This document shows, piece after piece, positions 9,621-15,922 of a stretch of DNA of 15,922 bases; positions within the stretch are counted from its first letter, which is position 1; every line of letters starts with the position of its first letter. A program made the translations under genes and the position numbers. The stretch spans positions 1-15,922 of the forward strand of contig JAGTJM010000166.1 of assembly GCA_020747015.1 (NCBI GenBank), in the 5' to 3' direction. Below the pieces are notes generated by a model. The model made no database searches. It had not been told where the DNA came from and saw nothing but the letters and a program-made list of their open reading frames with translations. Origin of the DNA: Pyrenochaeta sp. MPI-SDFR-AT-0127 (lineage: Eukaryota; Ascomycota; Dothideomycetes; Pleosporales; Cucurbitariaceae).

Positions 9621-10333
9621 TAGGGTCGTGGATAATTCAATTATACCTTGTAGTGTGCCCGAACATCCTGTCAGATTCAAGGACTATTTGGCTTGATCTT
9701 TGATGAATTTTGATGATGAACGTGATTGATTCTGTGTTCTCTCCCCTCCTTTCTATGACTGCTTTGCTTCCGGAGGTTCTGAAGGCCGTAGTATCGGTCC
9801 TTCTATTAATCGCCCTTTCCTGTGTAGTACTTCTGAGTTTATCTTTTATATCTAACAGGTCTTACAGCACTTGTGTAATCTGACACATCCACAAAGCTCC
9901 GTGTATATGATGGCGGAGAAGATTGCGGAGGATGTTTGGAAGGGGAGATGAATTGCTCGGGAGTTGGGCAAGAAGCGAGGATATAAGGCTGTAGCCGCGA
10001 GACGGGAGTAGCAGGCGTAGTAAGGGGTGACCATGGAGCGTATGTTATGTATCTAGAAGCCATACATTAATGGTAATAAAAGATGGTAAGGATGATCAGA
10101 TATCTCGATAATGAAACCCCCAGGTGGGAAGCCCTTGTGTCCGGACTCCTTGAGCTCCAATATTTCGAGGCCCAAATTGTACTCAAGACGCCAGCATATA
10201 TCTTTCGTTCCATCGCCGCCCCTGGCGACGGTGGTTACAATAACGGCTCGAATTAGTCGTTGCATCTCGAAACGATCGGTAAAAGACTCTTATCGGACGC
10301 TATTGGTCGAACGCCAGGTACGCCACCAGACAC
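9621..10333. other. Unmutated DNA downstream of the membrane-protein gene
   Basis: Base composition is normal, with CA and TG restored. This is the 3' side of the minus-strand gene. Two short minus-strand open frames lie here: 10053-10265 (listed separately) and 9839-10063, a Pro/Ser-rich frame overlapping it by 11 bases that I consider chance. The remainder could be 3' UTR and intergenic DNA. Confidence 0.5.
10053..10265 (-). CDS. Small hypothetical ORF, 70 codons, doubtful
   Basis: This minus-strand frame starts at ATG 10265 and ends about 69 bases downstream of the stop of the seven-exon membrane-protein gene. The protein has a basic start (MQRLIRAVIV), a Gly-rich middle and a hydrophobic end (HHLLLPLMYGF-like). 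I do not recognise a family, signal peptide or membrane helix. The open frame extends only nine codons upstream of the ATG before a TAA. It could be a fragment of a decayed gene, part of a 3' UTR, or chance. Confidence 0.2.
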   Translation of the reverse strand: MQRLIRAVIVTTVARGGDGTKDICWRLEYNLGLEILELKESGHKGFPPGGFIIEISDHPYHLLLPLMYGF

Positions 10334-11670
10334 TTAAGCATGAGTGTCTGTATTGATCGTTCCTAAACTTATAATTAATAGTTGTCCGGAGTAGTATACG
10401 GAATCCGGCACGTTTTCAGATATATTTTGGCCGACACGGTCACTATTTAGATCCCTTACAGCGGGAAAAGCCACTGCACCACTAGATACGGGTTTGCCTA
10501 GAAAATTTGTTCTGATAAAAGTGTAGAGCGAGGGCAGGCAAGCGCAGATAATACCAAGCCATATTTCGATTAGGCTATAGCAATTAGCAAAAAGTAAAAA
10601 TAAGCATTAGGTGAAGTAATTACAGCCAAATAAAGTTTTCTACCATTCCCCAAGTTCCATCCGTGGGGACAGTGTGCATCCCCTTAACGATGATTTGCAC
10701 TCTGATCAGACTAACCACACATACGCTGGAGCGACTTAGTATGTGAGTCGCCACCATGGGTATCTAACTTACAAGGAGCCCGTCATGAGGAGCAGTGCCA
10801 CGCTGACCTTCCGGCGCCAAGGAAGATGGAGGTGTTTGATAATAAAATTTGGGAGAATAAGGAGCGCCAGGTCAGTAGCTGCATTAATGCAAGCGGTGGC
10901 TAAGAAGAATACAGTAAGATTAATGCACGATCCAGTTGCGATAGAAAAGTTCCAGTACTTTGCGATAGGTTGGCAAGCCCAAGCGAAACCAAATGCTGCG
11001 AGCACACTGTAGATAATCGAAATCACCATAACCACGTAGACGGCGACTCGGAAACTCATAAATGGCGATAGTCGCAAGTATAATAGACACAGTGAAACCT
11101 TAGTGAATAGGGTAGAAAGGTTGTAGAAGATCGGGCCTGCAATATCGCCGAGCTCATGGTAGTCAGTATATCCTGATCAGTGTTGAAGTGAAGGGTTGGA
11201 ATACCTTCATTCTATAGAACTTGTCCGCAGGGACATCCCAAATATGGTAGCCCAGTCCATTTGTCGTTTCTAGACGGAGTCAGTTGCTTGCTTCAAAGTA
11301 CGGCAATGTGATCAGTCCTTACGAATGCCAGCCAAGACTGAAAAGCCCAGGGCAAGCAGCTATCGCAAAGTCAGCCGCGGGCTAGTCTAGGCGCTAAATA
11401 GATGCATACCGTTGCCAAAATGATTGCATCTGCCAAAGTCGTCAGAATTAACGGAACATTACCGGACACTGGAAGCTTACAGTCGTCGTACCCGACTCGT
11501 CGAAGAATGCAACGTTTGGTGTATAGTCGTACAAGACAGATAGGTATCGTGATGACAGGCCCAAGCACAGATGCAATAATAACGCGGTGCGTGATCGACT
11601 CGGGATTGTCGAAGTTGGGGGTAACACCTGGTGGCGGGGGCATCGCGCCAACCGTGTTATTGGAAACCAT
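10334..11670 (-). CDS. Fungal rhodopsin-domain 7-TM membrane protein, seven exons, intact
   Basis: This is an integral membrane protein of the large ascomycete rhodopsin-domain family (related to the seven-helix region of PTH11-type receptors); its ligand and role are unknown. Exons on the minus strand are 11670-11481, 11429-11410, 11359-11323, 11269-11205, 11152-10773, 10725-10624 and 10574-10334. Together they total 1035 nt, exactly 344 codons plus TAA, with no internal stop. Introns are 47-53 nt, start GTAAG, GTATGC, GTATTC or GTAATT, and mostly carry CTGAC-type branch sites about 10 nt before the acceptor. Family landmarks are PPPPGVTPNFDNPES at the N-terminus, RRVGYDDYA across intron 1, GLGYHIWDVP across exon 4, and FYNLSTLFTKVSLCLLYLRLSP. 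Seven hydrophobic helices fall near residues 29-50, 64-82, 112-131, 140-164, 182-205, 220-241 and 258-284, followed by a 60-residue polar tail. The ATG has G at +4. Intron 4 (11204-11153) has the right length and branch site but ends in GAG. Confidence 0.9.
11153..11204 (-). other. Intron 4 of the 7-TM gene with atypical GAG acceptor
   Basis: This 52-nt intron reads GTATTC at the donor and has tactgact about 10 nt before the end, as in introns 1-3. The acceptor trinucleotide is GAG rather than YAG. Only this acceptor restores the frame found in exon 5: the CAG at 32 nt and the next CAG at 68 nt both give a wrong frame. Unspliced RNA would meet an in-frame TGA. Confidence 0.65.
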
Positions 11671-12335
11671 GACGACTTATCGCCGTTATTGTAGAGACGC
11701 GTCTTCCCGATTAGTCCTCCAAGGAGCGAGTTCGAGGGGAGATGCAGTATAATTATCCTACGAAATTGGGTATTGGGTTCATAGTCTAAGGAAATCGTCG
11801 TCTGGTTCAGGTGCCAAGGAATAGCTGAACGATTCGCTTGTCTGAACGATTCGCTTGTGATACGTTACCGCACCATTTAATCTTTTAGTCATCAAAGGCG
11901 TGCGCGAGGTGGGGACGCACGGTAACAAAGCTTGTGAAAAGTTTCCCTTGCGGATCAAGGGCTTTAACATTATGTTGCAGAGTAAGGTTAACGCTAAGGT
12001 GTTAGTGCGCGCGTTATTATCTCATGCAGGGTAGACCCTGCTGAGTGGGCGTTTTTCTCGAAATGTGCTCGGCTCAGCTCGGCTATCGCCAGACGACCCT
12101 TGCACGCGAAACCAAAAATAAAACCGACACCAAAATGCCTTGGCAGTCCTCACCACCAAAATCACTATTAAGAGGAGAATTTCTGTGCATTTTCAGCACA
12201 AAATAAGCTACAAAGGCCTTGATTTTCATGAGGCTACTCGCTTAGGTGTAGATAGCTATATAGAGCGCTTTTTTGGTGCTGCGAATCACGTTTTTTAAGT
12301 GTTTGCCCAGTTTTCTAACTACCCCACTAACTAAC
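11671..12335. other. Unmutated 5' flank of the 7-TM gene
   Basis: This is presumed promoter DNA of the minus-strand gene. An AT-rich box (ataattata on the minus strand, near 11750) lies about 80 nt upstream of the ATG and could act as a TATA-like element, but this is weak. It also holds a 17-bp tandem duplication (11825-11858), a palindrome gcagggt-ag-accctgc (12026-12041) and a directly repeated ctcggct (about 12068-12083). RIP composition resumes near 12305. No convincing gene is seen; short minus-strand frames near 11779-11970 lack any motif. Confidence 0.5.
11825..11858. repeat. 17-bp perfect tandem duplication
   Basis: ctgaacgattcgcttgt occurs twice in a row (11825-11841, 11842-11858), about 155-190 bp upstream of the 7-TM gene start. 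Confidence 0.9.
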
Positions 12336-12960
12336 TTAGTATCTAGTTATCCTCCCCTCTATCTTAATATAGTCTTAAAGTCTCTATAGTATACTATCTA
12401 TACTAGTATTTATAAAGTCCTAACTTACTTTCTACTACCCCTTATACGCTATCTTACGCCTCTTAAACTTATTCTAATATAGATACTTCTTAAGGTACTA
12501 CTTTAGTACCTGCTAATAGTTCTTAATTAGCGTAAGATCTAGTGAGTTAGGATAGTTAAAGTAGTAATCCAACCCGTTTTAGCGCTTCTAAGTTATTAGT
12601 AAAACTACTATAGGCAACCTTACTATATTATCGATCTTCTTTTCCCCCTATTAATCCTTATATAGTAACTAGAACTTACTTATATATAATAGTACTATCT
12701 AAAAAATAATAATTAATTATTTACTTCCTAAGATAATATTTATAAGTACTTCTAACTACTAAATATAATCTCTATTATAAGTTACTATAATATTAGTATT
12801 TAAGCCTCTTCTATAACCGCTATTATTATCCTCCTTAAGTATAAAGTTATTACCGCGTTTAAGCTAGGGCTTAACTATTAGCTTAAGTATCTAATCGCGG
12901 TATACCGTTAGTAAAAGCTTACTATTCTTACTCCTAGGTATATTATAGAAGTAGAGGTTA
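12336..12960 (-). pseudogene. Tc1/mariner-like (DDE_3) transposase, C-terminal part, RIP-inactivated
   Basis: This is a cut-and-paste transposase remnant on the minus strand. Bases 12551-12513 read PNSLDLTLIKNY*, the hallmark (N)SPDLNPIEN.W of Tc1/mariner and IS630-like enzymes. The third catalytic acid now reads Lys, and the conserved Trp is a stop. QVLK-like and YLKK follow, and in the same frame, with no net indel over 200 nt, VS*DFINTSIDSIL*RL*DYIKIEGRITRY ends in TAA at 12338-12336. The upstream two-thirds (to 12960) is too altered for me to place the first two catalytic residues with confidence. The N-terminal half is missing where the LTR-like repeat starts at 12962, so that repeat may have interrupted it. 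Confidence 0.7.
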
Positions 12961-12961
12961 G

Positions 12962-13743
12962 TGTTACGAACCTATAAGAAGGCTGCGGGCGCTTATAAGT
13001 AAAAGAGAGAGAAAGGGATATAGGTATTAGATAAGGCCTAAATGCAGGCTAATAATAACGTATGCCCTATAATATTACGTAACCCTAGATTCTATAGGAT
13101 ATAGGGAAAGGTACTATAGAATACTATAAGATCCTATAATAGGACTTTATAGTATACTATAGGATTTATAGGATAGCCTAAGTATATAGATAAGAGTAAT
13201 ATACCCCTATAGAATATTATAATTAACCTTAAGTTATTATTAAATACTACTATTTAATACTTAGAACTACTTCGACCTTTTATCTATCTCTACTTACTCT
13301 AATCTAGAAGTAGGGTGGCCGATGGGTAGGGGTTGGGTTACCCCGCGGGTTGCCTCTTATTTTAGCTATAACTTTCCTATATTACAACGTAATTTAATAA
13401 CTTTTAGCTTATTTTATAGATCTAATCTATATCTATAACTTTTATATATAAAATTTCTTTTTAAAAAAATAATTACGTAAGTTATTCAGGTTTTAAAGCG
13501 TGGGTACTGGTGGCCTAATTAAGTGGGTATCGAAAAATGGGTATTGAAATAACTGACGTAATAAAAGATATATTACGTAATTAAAATTCTAGATTTATAG
13601 ATCTAGCTAATAGCTATAAAATAAACTAAAATTTACCTAATTTGGACTAGTATTGATAGAGGAATAAATAAAAGAAAGATTAGGGGGTATACCCACCCGA
13701 CCAGCCTATCTAGAAGTAACTAAGAAAGAACTCCTTAGTAATA
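12962..13743 (+). repeat. LTR-like repeat, heavily RIP-mutated, split by a MITE
   Basis: This is the inverted counterpart of 14377-14702. It begins tgttacgaacc and ends gtaata (gtaaca in the better copy). The clearest shared block is 13181-13276 against 14437-14532, 96 bp that align base for base in inverted orientation, with CA in the right copy mostly read as TA here. Without the 398-bp insertion and one 8-bp duplicate it is about 376 bp, against 326 bp for the other copy; the excess lies in a diverged part at about 13060-13180 rich in ctataggat-type palindromes. Similarity to the right copy continues about 34 bp beyond this end, so the true boundary may be near 13775. Confidence 0.7.
13311..13708. 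mobile_element. 398-bp non-autonomous hAT-like MITE
   Basis: It is flanked by the perfect 8-bp direct repeat tctagaag (13303-13310 and 13709-13716), the target duplication length of hAT elements. The termini are imperfect inverted repeats: tagggtggccgatgggta at the left and taggctggtcgggtgggta on the opposite strand at the right, fitting the hAT end CAGGG with CA turned to TA. The interior folds back: 13402-13418 pairs with 13614-13630 (one mismatch), and 13472-13487 pairs with 13545-13560. There is no ORF. The tips (13311-13357) and the central loop (13488-13560) retain TG, unlike the LTR around them. The hAT transposase at 1-1420 shows that such enzymes existed in this genome, but no link between the two is demonstrated. 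Confidence 0.75.
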
Positions 13744-14342
13744 CTAGCTACTTTATATTATAGCTACTCTACTAAGGTTACTAAGCCCCTTTTAATAGTT
13801 AGATTTAAAGTTATAACTAACTATAGTCTAGGTATATACGCACTTCTACTCTTTCCTATTATCCTAATTAAGTTACTCCTAGATATAGTTACTATAGTAT
13901 TATTTACCTAGCTTTTAAATAATACGCAGCTTCCCTTAAGGCCCTACTCGCTAGTATACTTTATTAGAGAGTAGAATTTTCTAGTATCTCTTAGACTCTA
14001 GGCTATATATCCTAAGTAGTATCTTACTAAACTTAATCCTCTAGTTAGTAGAGCATTTAGAGACCTAGCCCTTAGTATAGACTATATACTTATAGTAATC
14101 TATAGAGCTAAGATAGGTATATAAAGTATTACTATAGACACTAAAACTAAGCTCCTCTACTAGCTATTCCTATATTAAAATGCGTGCCTCCTATCCTATA
14201 TCTTAAAGAAATTAATTAGCTTACTTAAGCTATTTTAGAGATAACTTTAGCTTACGACTATAGCGCTCCTTAACTATATAGTTATTATAATAAGTTCTAT
14301 TAAAAGAAAACTATAGTAAGTTATTATTAAAAGGTAGGGTGT
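13744..14342. other. RIP-mutated spacer between inverted LTR copies
   Basis: Its two ends are inverted repeats of each other (about 13744-13777 and 14343-14376). On the minus strand, about 14000-13745, one frame reads LASRALREAAYYLKAR and continues Gln/Leu-rich, with stops that could all be former Gln codons. I cannot name it. The rest shows no recognisable gene. Confidence 0.45.
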
Positions 14343-14702
14343 CCTTAGTAGAGTGGCTACAATATAAAGCAGCTGGTGTTACTAAGGAGCCTTTCTTAGT
14401 AAGCTTCTAGTTAGAGCGGGTAGAGATAGACAAGTGGTTGAAGTAGTTCTAAGTATCAAATAGTAGTATTCAATAATAACTTAAGGTTAATCACAATATT
14501 CTATAGGGGTACATTATTCTTATCTATATACATAATGCGCTCGTTGCGCTCGTCGCGATTATAGCGAGCGCTTATCCTTAGCCTAGCGAGCGGTCACGTG
14601 CTTTAGGCCTTACCTCGCGTTAGCGCCTATAGCGACACTTACGGTTAGTTAAGAGGGTTCCCCCTAAGAGCCCCTCCTATATCCAAAACCTAGATCGTAA
14701 CA
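14343..14702 (-). repeat. 3' LTR of the minus-strand chromovirus, lightly mutated
   Basis: On the minus strand the LTR core runs from 14702 (TGTTACGATC) to 14377 (GTAACA), a perfect 6-bp terminal inverted repeat with TG/CA ends, 326 bp. Similarity to the inverted copy extends to about 14343, so that edge is also given. A polypurine tract precedes it. Many CA and TG dinucleotides survive (14455-14532), and a CpG-rich patch (14534-14590) holds a 9-bp tandem repeat tgcgctcgt and an inverted gcgctcg/cgagcgc. Confidence 0.75.
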
Positions 14703-14719
14703 CTATCCCTCTTCCCCTT
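14703..14719 (-). promoter_or_regulatory. Polypurine tract of the minus-strand chromovirus
   Basis: On the minus strand aaggggaagaggga is followed by tag and then the LTR start TGTTAC. A purine run beside an LTR is the plus-strand primer site of LTR retrotransposons. It fixes the orientation of this element and marks the LTR as the 3' one. Confidence 0.7.
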
Positions 14720-14833
14720 AAGATCTGTCCCAGATTACGTAGTCTATTACTAAGTTAGTTTATAGTATATAGTGCTCCGCGTTTAGGCACTACGTAAGAT
14801 AAGATATCTTCTAATTCTTAAATTCGTAACCTT

Positions 14834-15361
14834 CGTCTATATAACGAAATCCTTCGCGCAAACACCGTTACTAAAGTCGCCTGCGATAAGTGTTTTATAA
14901 CCAGTACCGTTTATTATATTATACTAGAATCGAAATTAAAGTATACTAAGTGCACTTGTCTAGGCAAGCTATATGTTAATATATCTTAGGCTTCTTTAGA
15001 TAAGACTCGAGAGGAGTATTAAAAGAAGGTGGATAATAATAAAAAATTGTTAGTAGAGGTAATTTCTTAGTTACTTCGCAACAAGAAGATCCTAAAGCAG
15101 GCTGAAGAGTGGGCGCGCAAGAAGACTCTGTATTTGGCGTTAGAGATGCAAGATAACGGAGAGTTAGAGTTCGCCAAGGAAGCTCTGTATCCCGCCGCCG
15201 ATACTTTAGTTAGGTTTTCTCCGATGTTATAGTCGACCGTTAGGGCGTTAGACCTATTAGCTACTCCTGCGGAGCCTAGTTAGGTTCCTACCTTTTCCTA
15301 ACGTCGTGCTACGTTATCCCAGAAATATCCGTGTTCTAGTGCTATTGGTTTTCTTCGCTAA
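14834..15361 (+). pseudogene. Antisense ORF with Zn(II)2Cys6-like cluster and coiled coil
   Basis: Plus frame 2 gives about 175 codons broken by a handful of TAG/TAA codons. Near the start ACDKC, six residues, Tyr, nine residues, YTKC, six residues, Tyr reproduces the spacing C-X2-C-X6-C-X9-C-X2-C-X6-C of a Zn(II)2Cys6 binuclear cluster: Cys codons at 14882, 14891 and 14951, and TAT codons (one RIP step from TGT) at 14912, 14942 and 14972. A charged helical segment follows (DKTREEY*KKVDNNKKLL, then RNKKILKQAEEWARKK), open without a stop from 15071 to 15229, and then an Ala/Leu/Pro-rich tail. Zn2Cys6 proteins are fungal nuclear DNA-binding factors. Here the frame lies opposite to pol, between the chromodomain and the 3' LTR of the minus-strand element. 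The RNKKILKQA pattern resembles hypothetical proteins I recall from ascomycete genomes, which is unverified. The start is uncertain. Confidence 0.6.
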
Positions 15362-15474
15362 CTTCTTCTTAGGTACTTCGTTCTCTAGATTAGGTCTAAA
15401 AATATCTTGCCATAGTATATGCTTATTAGGCCCCTTCATAGTTATTATCAGGTGGTTTCGTCTGTGTTATTCAT

Positions 15475-15922
15475 TTATCGGCGTATAGTTTTCCAGTAGG
15501 CTTCTAGTCTTATATTGCAAGCCTATAGGTTCTCTCGTAGTTCCTATATATTTTCTAATTCTAGGTATCCTTTCTATTTAATAAGGTATATTACGTCTTA
15601 TAGGTTTAGTCCTTCAACGTAGTGGTCGAGTATTTATTCCACTTCGAATTCGTTTTCCTCTTCAGGTTTATAATAGAATGTCGTCTGTAGTAGCGTATTA
15701 GGGTCCGCTGGTTCTAATAGTTTAACGTGGAATATAGGTTTAATCTTTGCATCTTTTAGTAGATTAAGCGTATAATTTACTAGTCCTTTTTATTCCTTAA
15801 TTAAAAATAGTCTAACCTTAACGTAGTCTAGTCCTTTATTAGGTTGTTTTATTTGAAGGTTTTTTATAAGTAAATATACTTTATCCCCCTTTTTTAGCTA
15901 AGGTGCTATTTTCTTTTCTTAT
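15475..15922 (-). pseudogene. pol: pol C-terminus: integrase GPY/F region and chromodomain
   Basis: Minus-strand frame entering from the right edge. It reads KKGDKVYLLIKNL and then VKVRLFLIKE, the GPY/F-type module after the integrase core, where GPF now reads RLF through two transitions. Next comes FHVKLLEPADPNT, the linker common to fungal Gypsy integrases. The chromodomain follows from about 15648 to 15500: FEVE*IL, IYLIK*KGYLELENI*EL, then RLEAYWK. The stops replace Gln or Trp codons only, with no frameshift over about 440 nt. The frame closes at TAA 15477-15475, which may itself be a former CAA. This module would bind modified histone H3 and steer integration. Confidence 0.85.

Larger units (their letters stand above)
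14377..15922 (-). mobile_element. Second Ty3/Gypsy chromovirus, 3' part, truncated by the window edge
   Basis: The element runs on the minus strand: end of pol with integrase C-terminus and chromodomain (15922-15475), an ORF in the opposite sense (14834-15361), a polypurine tract (14719-14703), and the LTR (14702-14377). Mutation is far lighter than in the first element, since CA and TG are common and open stretches of 50 codons survive. This suggests a later insertion or fewer RIP rounds. Confidence 0.75.

Noticed and set aside
9839..10063. Minus-strand Pro/Ser-rich 74-codon ORF
   Set aside because: Low-complexity composition, no motif, and overlapping another doubtful ORF; probably chance in 3' flanking DNA.
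10111..10356. Plus-strand 81-codon ORF
   Set aside because: No recognisable motif; it overlaps the 3' end of the 7-TM gene on the other strand and the doubtful small minus ORF.
10743..11012. Plus-strand 89-codon ORF
   Set aside because: It is the reverse-strand shadow of exon 5 of the 7-TM gene.
11153..11204. Reading intron 4 as coding with a 1-base frameshift (giving YTDYHE before LGDIAG)
   Set aside because: The donor, branch site and length match the gene's other introns and splicing gives an exact 345-codon frame, so an intron with an odd acceptor is the simpler reading.
11402..11752. Plus-strand 116-codon ORF
   Set aside because: It lies opposite exon 1 of the 7-TM gene, has no motif, and disappears when the spliced minus-strand gene is accepted.
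13060..13180. Repeated ctataggat-type strings as a CRISPR or satellite array
   Set aside because: Units are irregular, partly palindromic and lack regular spacers; they lie in a diverged part of an LTR-like repeat.
15306..15488. 60-codon plus-strand ORF with a hydrophobic stretch
   Set aside because: It is in another frame from the antisense ORF and overlaps the end of the minus-strand pol frame, whose motifs are much stronger.

Overview
The window looks like a piece of a filamentous ascomycete (Pezizomycotina) genome: a repeat-rich, AT-rich block that has been through repeat-induced point mutation (RIP). About 1-9,620 and 12,305-14,340 have almost no CA or TG dinucleotides, are saturated with TA, TAG and CTA, and have stop codons in every frame, while CpG survives. 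That is the signature of C-to-T change at CpA on both strands. Read through the stops, these stretches are recognisable transposons. The one unmutated island (about 9,620-12,305) carries an intact gene whose short introns (47-53 nt, mostly with CTGAC-type branch sites) are typical of ascomycetes.

Layout, left to right. 1-1,420: 3' part of a hAT-type transposase, stop-riddled. 1,916-9,333: a full-length Ty3/Gypsy chromovirus with 184-185 bp LTRs, gag with zinc knuckle, pol in the order protease, reverse transcriptase, RNase H, integrase and chromodomain, and then about 2.1 kb holding a probable ANTISENSE open frame before the 3' LTR. 9,339-9,620: AT-rich spacer. 10,334-11,670 (minus): a seven-exon gene for a 344-residue seven-helix fungal rhodopsin-domain membrane protein, assembled here by hand because its introns break it into fragments. 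12,336-12,960 (minus): C-terminal half of a Tc1/mariner-like transposase. 12,962-13,743: an LTR-like repeat split by a 398-bp non-autonomous hAT-like element (MITE) with an 8-bp target duplication. 14,343-14,702: a second, less mutated copy of that LTR in inverted orientation. 14,703-15,922: the 3' part of another chromovirus on the minus strand (polypurine tract, an antisense ORF with a Zn(II)2Cys6 pattern, and the end of pol with a chromodomain).

The most interesting points are: (1) both chromoviruses share one layout, pol-chromodomain, then an antisense frame encoding a Cys motif plus a helical/coiled-coil region, then the 3' LTR; (2) the intact multi-exon gene sits in a mutated transposon desert, and one intron seems to end in GAG; (3) the LTR pair of the first element differs at four sites by CG-to-TA double transitions, which suggests two-step mutation (CpG to TpG/CpA, then RIP). 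No rRNA, CRISPR or credible tRNA was seen. All transposon boundaries inside mutated DNA are approximate. The species cannot be determined from the sequence.
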